Shown here one piece after another: positions 25,907-35,621 of a stretch of 64,000 nucleotides of DNA. The translations under genes and the position numbers were made by a program. Source of the DNA: Streptomyces asiaticus (lineage in GTDB: Bacteria > Actinomycetota > Actinomycetes > Streptomycetales > Streptomycetaceae); the NCBI RefSeq assembly GCF_018138715.1, contig NZ_JAGSHX010000006.1, positions 8,184,001 through 8,248,000 on the forward strand. Reading direction: 5' to 3'. The notes below the pieces were generated by a model. The model had not been told where the DNA came from. It did no database searches and saw nothing but the letters and a program-made list of their open reading frames with translations. Within the stretch, counting starts at the first letter, position 1; each line of letters begins with the position of its first letter.

Positions 25907-26836
25907 TCAGGCGGGGCTGGACGGGGTGGTGGCGGACGTGGCCGGGCCGGTGCCGGTCCAGCCGTCCGCCGGGCGGTCGAACCAGAGGTGGGCCTGGCCG
26001 GTGCCGACGGAGTTCTCGTACGCGCCGTACTGGCGGGCCGGGGCCACGCACCCCCGCTCGCCGAGGGCGCCGGCCATCATCAGATAGTGGAAGAACCTCG
26101 CCTCGGGCTGGTACGTCCAGAACTCGTCCATGGTGTCGAGTACCTTGCCGTGGCGGCCCTCCTTGAGCCAGGCGATGCGCTCCTCGTCGGCCGCCCTCGC
26201 CTGGGGGGTGAAGACATGGCGCGGGTCGCTGGCCTCGTGGTCCCGGATCTCGCGCAGTGGCCAGAAGGTGTGCGAGAGGGCGCCGGAGGCGATCAGGAGC
26301 ACACGGCGGCCGGGGGTGGCGGCGATGCCGTCGGCCAGCGCCCGGCCCAGCCGGAAGTGGTCCTCCATGTCGCCGGTCTGGCACACCCCGATCGTCATCC
26401 ACCGCTTGCCGGGCAGCCCCTCGCCCAGGAACTTCCAGAGGTTGACGGTGGCGTAGTGGATCGGCAGGAAGGGGTCGTCGATCGGGGTGATGAAGGTGCC
26501 GTGTGCCTCGGCGAACCGGGCGACGGCGTGGGCGAGTTCGGGATCGCCCGGGAAGTCGTACGGCATCCGGCACATGCCCCGTGGCAGCTCGTCGGAGGTG
26601 AACAGCCCCGCGCGCCGCGAGTGGGCCGTCACGACGAACTCGACCGTGGTGGCCCAGTGGGAGTCCAGGACCACCACGGTGTCGTAGTCATCGCGTCCGA
26701 AGACGTCCTCGCGGAGCTGCCGGAGGCCGGTGACCAGGGTGATCTCCTTGCCCTCGTTGAGCTCGCGCCGGGTTTCCCCGGGGAGCACGATGGTGGGGAC
26801 GTGGGCGAGCAGACCCGCCCCGACGATCTCACCCAT
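25907..26836 (-). CDS. LigB-type extradiol dioxygenase, homoprotocatechuate 2,3-dioxygenase-like
   Basis: The 309-residue protein begins AGLLAHVPTIVLPGE, with the metal-binding histidine in HVP, and shows VVLDSHWATT near residue 58 and SGALSHTFWPLREIRDHEASDPRHVF near 180. All are typical of class III extradiol dioxygenases of the 3,4-dihydroxyphenylacetate branch, which open the catechol ring with Fe(II) and O2. Its ATG overlaps the stop of the dehydrogenase gene by eight bases, indicating coupled translation. The last ~15 residues are low-complexity Thr/Ser/Ala. Confidence 0.9.
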   Translation of the reverse strand: MGEIVGAGLLAHVPTIVLPGETRRELNEGKEITLVTGLRQLREDVFGRDDYDTVVVLDSHWATTVEFVVTAHSRRAGLFTSDELPRGMCRMPYDFPGDPELAHAVARFAEAHGTFITPIDDPFLPIHYATVNLWKFLGEGLPGKRWMTIGVCQTGDMEDHFRLGRALADGIAATPGRRVLLIASGALSHTFWPLREIRDHEASDPRHVFTPQARAADEERIAWLKEGRHGKVLDTMDEFWTYQPEARFFHYLMMAGALGERGCVAPARQYGAYENSVGTGQAHLWFDRPADGWTGTGPATSATTPSSPA

Positions 26837-28340
26837 GGTCGCTGAATCCCTCTCTGGCGGTCACGCGGTTCTTCAGATCGCAGTAGAAGTCGAAGCTCCA
26901 GGTGCCGCCCTCGCGGCCCACGCCGGAGAGCCGGGAGCCGCCGAAGGGCGCCCGCAGATCGCGTACGAAGAAGCAGTTGACCCAGACCGTGCCCGCCACC
27001 AGCCGGGCGGTGACGCGTTCGGCGCGCCGGTGGTCGCCGGTGGCCACGGTGGCGGCCAGTCCGTAGCGGGTGTCGTTGGCGAGGTGGATCGCCTCCGCCT
27101 CGTCCGCGAAGGTCTGGAGCGTCAGCACCGGGCCGAAGACCTCCTCCTGCGCGATCTCCGAGTCCTGGGCGACATCGGTGAGGAGGGTGGGCCGGTAGTA
27201 CAGACCGCCGAGCCGGGTGTGGGAGCCGCCGCCGAAGACCACGCGGGCCCCGGCCGCGATCGCTCGCCGTACGAAACCGTCGATCCGCTCGAGCTGGCGG
27301 GGGTGGATGGTGGGCCCGATGTCGGTGGCCTCCTCGCGTGGATCGCCCTGCGTCAGCCGGGCGGCCTTGCGCAGGAGGCGGTCGGTGAACTCGTCCGCGA
27401 CCGACTCCTCGACGAGGAGGCGGGTGGCGGCCAGACACACCTGCCCGGCGTTGTCGAACTGCTCCACGGCGAGGTCGGCGGCCAGTTCCAGATCCGCGTC
27501 CGCGAAGACCAACAGCGGTGACTTGCCGCCGAGTTCGAGGCTCAGCGGGGTGAGGTTCCGGGCGGCCGAGGCGGCGATGCGCCGGGCGGTCGGGACCGAG
27601 CCGGTGAAACTGATCCGGCGGACGTCCGGATGGGAGGTGAGGTCGTCGCCGATCTCGGAGCCATGGCCCTGGACCACGTTGAGGACACCGGGCGGCAGCC
27701 CCGCCTCGGCGGCGATGTCCGCGAGCAGTGAGGCGGTCAGCGGGGACCACTCCGCGGGCTTGAGCACCACCGTGTTCCCGGCGGCCAGGGCCGGGGCGAC
27801 CTTCCAGGTGGCCAGCATCAGCGGGGCGTTCCACGGCGTGATCAGCACACAGGGGCCCGCCGGGTCCCAGCTGATGTGATGGGTGTGGCCGGGGCCGGTG
27901 GGGCCGCCGGTGTGCGTCGTGAAGTCCTCGTGGCCCAGGGTGAGCCGCCAGTCCGCGAAGAAGCGGAAGTTGCGGGCGGCACGCGGTATGACACCCCGGC
28001 GGTGCGAGCGCAGCAGCGCGCCGTTGTCCGTGGTCTCGACGATCGCCAGCTCCTCCAGACGCTCCTCCACGCCGTCGGCGATGGCGTGGAGGACGCGGGC
28101 GCGCTCGGCCGGGGGAGTGGCGGCCCAGCCGGGGAAGGCGGCCTGGGCGGCGGCCACGGCGGCCTCGGCCTCGTCGGAGCCGCCGCGGGCGATCCGGGCG
28201 AGGGTGCTGCCGTCGATGGGTGAGAGGTCGGGGAAGGTGTCGGCGGACGCCACGCGCCGGCCGTCGATCCAGTGCCGGGTGTCGACGGCGACACCGGCGA
28301 TCAGAGCCTCGCTCACAGCTGTGTCCGGCCGTTGGGGCAT
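26829..28340 (-). CDS. aldehyde dehydrogenase, 5-carboxymethyl-2-hydroxymuconate semialdehyde dehydrogenase-like
   Basis: The 503-residue NAD(P)-dependent aldehyde dehydrogenase shows ITPWNAPLMLATWKVAPALAAGN near residue 165, SFTGSVPTARRIA near 245, the catalytic Glu in LELGGKSP near 270 and the nucleophilic Cys in FDNAGQVCLA near 305. Placement directly before an extradiol dioxygenase and an FAH-fold protein supports oxidation of the ring-cleavage semialdehyde. GGAGG lies eight bases before the ATG at 28340. A palindromic operator lies 17 bases upstream of that ATG. Confidence 0.92.
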   Translation of the reverse strand: MPQRPDTAVSEALIAGVAVDTRHWIDGRRVASADTFPDLSPIDGSTLARIARGGSDEAEAAVAAAQAAFPGWAATPPAERARVLHAIADGVEERLEELAIVETTDNGALLRSHRRGVIPRAARNFRFFADWRLTLGHEDFTTHTGGPTGPGHTHHISWDPAGPCVLITPWNAPLMLATWKVAPALAAGNTVVLKPAEWSPLTASLLADIAAEAGLPPGVLNVVQGHGSEIGDDLTSHPDVRRISFTGSVPTARRIAASAARNLTPLSLELGGKSPLLVFADADLELAADLAVEQFDNAGQVCLAATRLLVEESVADEFTDRLLRKAARLTQGDPREEATDIGPTIHPRQLERIDGFVRRAIAAGARVVFGGGSHTRLGGLYYRPTLLTDVAQDSEIAQEEVFGPVLTLQTFADEAEAIHLANDTRYGLAATVATGDHRRAERVTARLVAGTVWVNCFFVRDLRAPFGGSRLSGVGREGGTWSFDFYCDLKNRVTAREGFSDHG

Positions 28341-28356
28341 GTCCCGGTCCTCCATT

Positions 28357-28374
28357 TTGTTTGACCCCAAACAA
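28357..28374. promoter_or_regulatory. TTGTTTG-N4-CAAACAA operator before the dehydrogenase gene
   Basis: Perfect 7-base arms with an ACCC spacer lie in the 118-base gap between the MarR gene and the dehydrogenase gene. A second site with the same TTTG-N4-CAAA core (10 of 12 bases identical when reversed) lies at 29175-29186. The adjacent MarR protein is the likely ligand. Confidence 0.65.
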
Positions 28375-28458
28375 GCTAGACGTGCCACGGGGCCGGGTCA
28401 AGGTCGCCCCGGTGGCCGGGGCCTGGGGAGCCGCTCCGGGGACGTGCCCGGGGCGCGG

Positions 28459-29034
28459 TCACTGGCGGGAGCGGCGGCCCGAACGTCGCGGGGCGAGATC
28501 CCTTCCGTCGAGCAGCTGCCGTCGGCGCTCCTCGCCGTGCTCCTCCAACTGCGCCACGATCGCGCGCAGTCCGTTGGCCAGCCGCAGGCACTCCTCGGCG
28601 CTCAGCGGCGTGGCGACGAACGCCTCTTCGGCGTTGAACGCGGGGAAGAGGCGCTCCATGAGCTCCTCGCCCTCGGGGGTGAGCGAGAGCAGCACGCGCC
28701 GCCCGTCCTCGGGGTGGGACGCGCGGGCCACCAGGTGACGCGACTCCAGGGTGCGCGCGATCCCGGTCAGCGTCCCCTTGGAGATGCCCGCCTCTTCCGC
28801 GACCGACCAGGTCTCGGCCTCGCCCCAGATCCACAGCACCCACAGCACCACGAAGCCGGTCCAGGTCAGATCGTGCGGGCGCAGCGCGGAGTTCTCGAGA
28901 TGCTGGCGGACGGCCGCGGCGGCGCGGTGGATGTTCGCGATGGCGGCCATCTGTTCACGCTGCAACTCGAAACCGCCGAGTCGTTCCTGGACGGCCTGTT
29001 CGGTCTCGGCGATGGATCGGCGGCGCCCGGGCAC
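28459..29034 (-). CDS. MarR family regulator of the aromatic-catabolism cluster
   Basis: The 191-residue protein has a MarR winged-helix core (about residues 55-140; LTWTGFVVLWVLWIWGEAETWSVAEEAGISKGTLTGIARTLESR, wing HPEDGRRVLLSLTPEG). It has a longer helical N-terminus and a basic C-terminal tail. GTG at 29034 follows GAGGAGG. Its position between the meta-cleavage genes and a divergent ligase, with matching operators on both sides, makes it the probable repressor of the whole cluster, as HpaR/HpcR are in enteric 4-hydroxyphenylacetate operons. Confidence 0.9.
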   Translation of the reverse strand: MPGRRRSIAETEQAVQERLGGFELQREQMAAIANIHRAAAAVRQHLENSALRPHDLTWTGFVVLWVLWIWGEAETWSVAEEAGISKGTLTGIARTLESRHLVARASHPEDGRRVLLSLTPEGEELMERLFPAFNAEEAFVATPLSAEECLRLANGLRAIVAQLEEHGEERRRQLLDGRDLAPRRSGRRSRQ

Positions 29035-29174
29035 GGTGGATCCTCCTCGGCTTCGGGCGGCCTGGGCCGCCGGGTGATTCGTTCGCGCTCAAATGTAGCC
29101 CCAGCGCGCCGGATGCCGGGTGACGGCAACCCTTGTGGACGGCCCGGCCGCCTCGTATCGTGTGGCCTCCCTCG

Positions 29175-29186
29175 TTTGGCATCAAA
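29175..29186. promoter_or_regulatory. TTTG-GCAT-CAAA operator before the glutamine-synthetase-like gene
   Basis: The 4-4-4 palindrome lies between the divergent MarR start (29034) and the ligase start (29270). Its reverse complement matches the core of the 28357-28374 site in 10 of 12 bases with the same spacing. It could control both the regulator and the ligase. Confidence 0.55.
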
Positions 29187-29269
29187 TAATTCCGGCGCCC
29201 TCGGGGGCCGGAACAGAGCACGGGGCCGGAACGGAGCACACCGTCCGGCCCGCTTCCAGGGAGTGACCA

Positions 29270-30625
29270 TTGAGCGCCGAGACAGCCGACCGGGTCCACC
29301 GGAGGACCGAGGCGCTCGCGGCCGAGGGCATCGACGTCGTACGGGTCGCCTATCCCGACATGATGGGCTCCGACCGGAGCAGGGACATCCTGCTGCACCA
29401 TCTGCCGCATGCGGTCGGCCACGGGCTCGCCTTCAGCCGGGCCGTGTACCACACCGCGGCCCTGGGCGATCACTCCTCCATCCCCGGCGGCCTCGAAGCC
29501 GGTATGCCGGACTTCCTCGTCCGCCCCGACCTGACCACGCTCGTCGCCGTGCCGTGGGAACCGGGCGTGGCCTGGTGCATCGGCGACGTCCGGGACCCGG
29601 ACAGCGGGCTGCCCGTGCCCGAATCGCCCCGTGACCTGCTGCGTCAGATCATCGGCCGGCTGCTCGACGCGGATCTGACCGCGGTCGTGGGGCCGGAGCT
29701 GGAGTACGTCCTGCTCGACCCGGACCCGGACTCGCCCGTCGGCTGGCGGCGCTACGCCCCCGCCCCGGGCCATGTCTATACGACCGGCCGCAAGGGCGAC
29801 CCGGACGGACACCTCCTGCGCACCCTCCGGGCGTTGCACGCGCTCGGGCTCGACGTCAGCGGCGGCAACCGGGAGTTCGACAGCGGTCAGTTCGAGATCA
29901 ACCTCAGCCACTCCGAGGCGCTGGACGCCGCGGACCGGGCCTTTCGCTTCAAGGCGGCGGTCAGGGAACTCGCCCATGGGGAGGGCAGGTTGGCCACGTT
30001 CATGGCCAAGCCGTTCAACGACGGAGGCGGCTCGGGATTCCATGTCCACCTGTCCCTCGTGGACGCGGACGGCCGCAACGTCTTCGACGCGCCCCGGGAG
30101 CCGTACGGGCTGTCCGCCTCGGCGCGCCACGCCCTGGCGGGCGTGCTCGCCCACGCCCCCGCGCTCTCCGCGCTGCTCAACCCCACCGTCAACTCGTACA
30201 AGCGCTTCGGCCCGGACACCACGGCCCCCTGGCTGGTCAACTGGGGCCTGGACAACCGCAACGCCCTGGTGCGCGTCCCGCCCGAGCGCGGCGGCGCCGC
30301 CCGACTTGAGGCACGCCTCGGCGACGCCACCGCCAATCCCTACCTCGCCATCGCCGGTCTGCTCGCCGCGGCCCAGCTGGGCATCGCCGCCGCCGAGGAG
30401 CCCCCGACGCCGATGACCGGCGAGGGCCGCGACAGGGGCACCGCCACCCTGCTGCCGACCGACCTCGGCCGGGCCCTCGACGCCCTGGAAGGCGACGACG
30501 AGCTCACCGATGTGCTCGGCAAGCCCTTCGTCGACGCCTTCCTCACCTTCAAGCGCGATGAGCTCGCCAGGTTCCAGCGGTACGTCACCGACTGGGAGTT
30601 CCGCGAGTACGCGCGGCTCATCTGA
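29270..30625 (+). CDS. glutamine synthetase-like gamma-glutamyl-amine ligase
   Basis: The 451-residue protein has the GS fold: beta-grasp N-terminal domain, then VGPELEYVLLD near residue 143 (metal-binding Glu pair), SGQFEINLSHSEAL near 205, GSGFHVHLSL near 248 and KRFGPDTTAPWLVNWGLDNRNALVRVP near 305. It is shorter than GlnA-I and lacks its adenylylation tyrosine loop, as do ligases such as PuuA and Streptomyces GlnA3/GlnA4 that glutamylate amines. TTG at 29270 follows AGGGAG. Beside an amino acid decarboxylase, the natural inference is glutamylation of the amine it makes, but the substrate is not proven. Confidence 0.88.
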   Translation: MSAETADRVHRRTEALAAEGIDVVRVAYPDMMGSDRSRDILLHHLPHAVGHGLAFSRAVYHTAALGDHSSIPGGLEAGMPDFLVRPDLTTLVAVPWEPGVAWCIGDVRDPDSGLPVPESPRDLLRQIIGRLLDADLTAVVGPELEYVLLDPDPDSPVGWRRYAPAPGHVYTTGRKGDPDGHLLRTLRALHALGLDVSGGNREFDSGQFEINLSHSEALDAADRAFRFKAAVRELAHGEGRLATFMAKPFNDGGGSGFHVHLSLVDADGRNVFDAPREPYGLSASARHALAGVLAHAPALSALLNPTVNSYKRFGPDTTAPWLVNWGLDNRNALVRVPPERGGAARLEARLGDATANPYLAIAGLLAAAQLGIAAAEEPPTPMTGEGRDRGTATLLPTDLGRALDALEGDDELTDVLGKPFVDAFLTFKRDELARFQRYVTDWEFREYARLI

Positions 30626-30654
30626 GGCCGGCCCTCCCCAAGGCGCCGGAGGTC

Positions 30655-31386
30655 TCAGGCGAGATGCCGGGCGAAGAACCTCAGCGTGCTGTCCAGCTCG
30701 AAGGCCGGGATCTCCGCGTGTGCGCCGGGGCTGGCGTGCAGCGTCTTCTCGGCCGAGGCCAGGGCGTCGAACAGCGCCAGGCTCTGGTCGCGTGGCACCC
30801 GCTCATCGTCCCACTGCACCAGGAACTCCACCGGGACGGTGATCCGGGCGGCTTCCTCGGCCGAGGCCGAGGCCCCGCCCAGGCCCAGCACCGCCGCGCG
30901 GACCCGGGGTTCGGCGGCGACGAACGGAACGCCGAGGCCGCAGCCCAGCGAGATCCCCCAGTAGCCCACCGGGCCGTTGCCGACGTGGTCGAGTTGGCGC
31001 ACCGCGTCCAGGACCGCCCGCCATTCCGGGACGGTTTGGCGGGCCACGAGCGCCTGGAACTCGGCGATGAGTGGGGCCAGTTCCGCTCCGGCCTCCACAC
31101 GTGCCTGGTTCTCGGTGGCGATCCGGCCGTACTCCTCGTGCGGTGGCCGGTCGCCGTGTCCGGGCACATCGACCGCCACCGCCGCGAAACCGCACTCGGC
31201 CACGAAGCGGTGTGCACGGGCCAGGATGTCCGGGGCCTTCTTGTGCTGACCACCGCCGTGCCCCAGCAGAATCAGGGGACGGGCACTGGTGGCGCCCTCC
31301 GGCGTCCAGAGCACGCCGGGAATCTCACCGAGGGTGAAGAGCTGTTCGCGGACACCGTCGGACGACGTTTCAGAGATGAAGCGCAT
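30655..31386 (-). CDS. alpha/beta hydrolase (dienelactone hydrolase-like)
   Basis: The 243-residue cytosolic protein has the alpha/beta hydrolase landmarks: LILLGHGGGQHK near residue 38 (oxyanion region), VDVPGHGDRPP near 73, the nucleophile elbow GISLGCG with Ser near 145, QWDDERVP near 190 (acid) and GAHAEIP near 220 (catalytic His). ATG at 31386 has only a weak AAAGG upstream. No substrate can be named. It is convergent with the ligase gene, 29 bases apart. Confidence 0.88.
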   Translation of the reverse strand: MRFISETSSDGVREQLFTLGEIPGVLWTPEGATSARPLILLGHGGGQHKKAPDILARAHRFVAECGFAAVAVDVPGHGDRPPHEEYGRIATENQARVEAGAELAPLIAEFQALVARQTVPEWRAVLDAVRQLDHVGNGPVGYWGISLGCGLGVPFVAAEPRVRAAVLGLGGASASAEEAARITVPVEFLVQWDDERVPRDQSLALFDALASAEKTLHASPGAHAEIPAFELDSTLRFFARHLA

Positions 31387-31560
31387 TGCGTCGCAAGCCT
31401 TTCGGGATGCCTTCCACGGGCACTCCCTAGGCCATGCGGGAGAAGGAGGCCCGATCTGTCACAGTGTTGATCGGTCTCACCTCCTCGGTTCGCGGCAGCG
31501 CACGGCGGCCCTGAAAATACCACGAAGGCCAGTAGCGCCACGGCGCCCCGCGCCCCGCCG

Positions 31561-33932
<2,372 letters not shown>

Positions 33933-33962
33933 CGCCATGCCATGAGCCCACCCGGCGCCGTC

Positions 33963-34000
33963 TCATGAGTCCGCATGACACCTGTCACGCGGACTCATGA
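33963..34000. terminator. 38-base near-perfect palindrome after dgdA
   Basis: Arms of 12 bases (TCATGAGTCCGC and complement), one mismatch, then 5 more paired bases (TGACA/TGTCA) enclose a CC loop. This gives 17 of 18 possible pairs. It begins 30 bases after the dgdA stop and has no U-run. It is most likely a terminator, but its symmetry would also suit an operator for the broken regulator gene that follows. Confidence 0.6.
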
Positions 34001-34022
34001 CACACCGCACTCCTCCCGGCCC

Positions 34023-34287
34023 CGCCGCCCCGACGTGGCCGTCCTGGACATGCGGATACCCGGGCGGGACGGGGTGTCGGTGGCGGCGCGGCTGCGCGAG
34101 GAGCTGCCGGAGTGCGCCTCGACGATCGTCACCAGCCATGCCGGGGGCACCGATGGCGGAGATCGCGTCCCGCGCCGCGCTGTCGCCCGGGACGGTGCGC
34201 AACTACCTGTCCGCCGCCGCGGCCACACTCGGCGCGGAGAACCGCCATGTGGCGGCGCGGACCGCCCGCGAGCGCGGGTGGCTGTAG
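34023..34287 (+). pseudogene. broken NarL/DesR-type response regulator
   Basis: Frame 1 from about 34023 encodes a receiver-domain fragment (PDVAVLDMRIPGRDGVSVA, then LREELPECASTIVTSHAG). After about 34150 similarity continues in another frame with an HTH fragment (MAEIASRAALSPGTVRNYL, then AAAATLGAENRHVAARTARERGWL and stop at 34287). The N-terminal receiver start, the Lys/Thr part of the receiver, the linker and the first HTH helix are missing. No sensor kinase is adjacent. This is a deletion remnant, not a functional regulator. Confidence 0.75.
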
Positions 34288-34306
34288 GGGGGTCTGCCGA
34301 TAGCCG

Positions 34307-35350
34307 TCAGCGCGGGCGCCGGCGTCGGCGGCGGCCGACGAGGAGGGCGCCACCGCCCAGGAGCAGCGCCGCCACGCCCGCGGTCACCCACGCGGCGGCC
34401 GTGTCGGCGGGCCGGGACTCCGCCCGCGCGCGGGAGTCGGAGGGGTTGGCCGCGGGCGACGGCCGGGCCGAACCTTTGGCCGTGGCGGCCTTGATGATGA
34501 GGTCGGTGACCGCCTGGGGGTGGGCGATCATGGCCACGTGGGAGGAGTTGATCTCCACGGTGTGCGAGTGGGCGCGCTTGGCCTCGAAGCGCTCCTGCCG
34601 GGGGTTGATGGTCTTGTCCTGCCGGGCGACGAGGAACCACGACGGGATCTGCCGCCACGCCGCCACCTTGGCCTTCTCCGAGAACGCGGCCGTACTGGCG
34701 GGCCGTTGGGTCGCCGCCAGCAACTTCGCCGTACTGGCGGGCAGATCGGCGGCGAAGACCCGGTGGAGCTTGTCCCGCTTGAGGTACAGATCGGTGCCCC
34801 GCACCCCGCCACCGGCCCGGTACGGGACCGCCTTGATGGCGGTGGCGAGCTCGCTGGGGTACCGGGCGGCCAGCGCCTGCCCGCTCTCCCCCTTGTCGAG
34901 CATCTGGGCGGACACGTACACCAGCGACGTCACCCGGGAGTTCCCCGCCGCGGCCACGCTGATGACCGCGCCGCCGTAGGAGTGGCCCACCAGCACGATC
35001 GGGCCCTTGACGCTGTCCAGGACGGAGGCGATGTAGGCGGAGTCGGTGGTGAGGCCGCGCAGCGGGTTGGCGGGGGCGATGACGGGGTAACCGCGGCGCT
35101 CCAGCCGCTCGATGACACCGTTCCAGCTGGAGCCGTCCGCGAACGCGCCGTGGATCAGGACCACCGTGGGTTTACGGCCCGCCGCATCGTCCTCCGCGTC
35201 CTCCGCGGTGGCCGGGGCCGCCACCGCCGCGCACACCGCCATGGCGCATCCGGCCGCCGCGACGCGTGCCCGGATCCGTTCGCGTGCCCCGATCCGTCCG
35301 CGTGCCCGGATCCGTCCGTGTCCGGGGCCGAGAGCCGGAGACGCCGCCAT
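34307..35350 (-). CDS. exported, membrane-anchored alpha/beta hydrolase
   Basis: The 347-residue protein has a long basic N-terminus with Arg-rich repeats (residues 12-29), then a hydrophobic signal segment (AAAGCAMAVCAAVAAPATA). The hydrolase domain shows VVLIHGAFADGSSWNGV near 62, the nucleophile motif VLVGHSYGGAVIS near 118, VARQDKTINP near 250 and catalytic His in NSSHVAMIAHP near 275. A Ser/Ala/Pro linker leads to a C-terminal transmembrane helix (AAAWVTAGVAALLLGGGALLV) and an Arg-rich tail. The enzyme should therefore face outward on the membrane. Starts downstream of the Arg repeats are possible. Confidence 0.82.
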   Translation of the reverse strand: MAASPALGPGHGRIRARGRIGARERIRARVAAAGCAMAVCAAVAAPATAEDAEDDAAGRKPTVVLIHGAFADGSSWNGVIERLERRGYPVIAPANPLRGLTTDSAYIASVLDSVKGPIVLVGHSYGGAVISVAAAGNSRVTSLVYVSAQMLDKGESGQALAARYPSELATAIKAVPYRAGGGVRGTDLYLKRDKLHRVFAADLPASTAKLLAATQRPASTAAFSEKAKVAAWRQIPSWFLVARQDKTINPRQERFEAKRAHSHTVEINSSHVAMIAHPQAVTDLIIKAATAKGSARPSPAANPSDSRARAESRPADTAAAWVTAGVAALLLGGGALLVGRRRRRRPR

Positions 35351-35370
35351 GGTGTCCTCGTTTCCCTTGG

Positions 35371-35454
35371 GAGCTGTCGCTGGAGCTGTCGCTGGAGCTG
35401 TCGCTGGAGCTGTCGCTGGAGCTGTCGCTGGAGTTGTCGCTCCTCAACGTTGGC
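35371..35454. repeat. 12-base tandem repeat upstream of the exported hydrolase
   Basis: Six perfect and one degenerate copies of GAGCTGTCGCTG lie 20 bases before the hydrolase start on the minus strand and 130 bases from the pit promoter region. Copy number can change by slippage. The position in the leader could affect expression or RNA structure. The neighbouring hydrolase N-terminus also carries shorter repeats (CCCGGATCCGTCC-like, 35270-35325). Confidence 0.92.
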
Positions 35455-35582
35455 CGGACCCGCGGCGCGTGGCCGCGCGGCGGGGTCCGACCGGGTGAAG
35501 TAGGTGATCCACCAGGGTTGTGCCGCGCTGACAACGATTCCCACGACCTGCCCGCGTCGTCCTTGTACTGCCTTTGCCTCGA

Positions 35583-35604
35583 GTTCGCCGAGCATTGGCC
35601 TGAG
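35583..35604 (+). promoter_or_regulatory. weak PHO-box-like direct repeat before pit
   Basis: GTTCGCCGAGC followed by ATTGGCCTGAG gives two 11-base units, the first close to the Streptomyces PhoP unit GTTCACC plus four bases. The second unit is weak. It lies 18-39 bases before the pit ATG. Phosphate control of pit is plausible from the gene's role, but this site alone is marginal. Confidence 0.25.
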
Positions 35605-35621
35605 CTTGTTTGCCTACAGGA

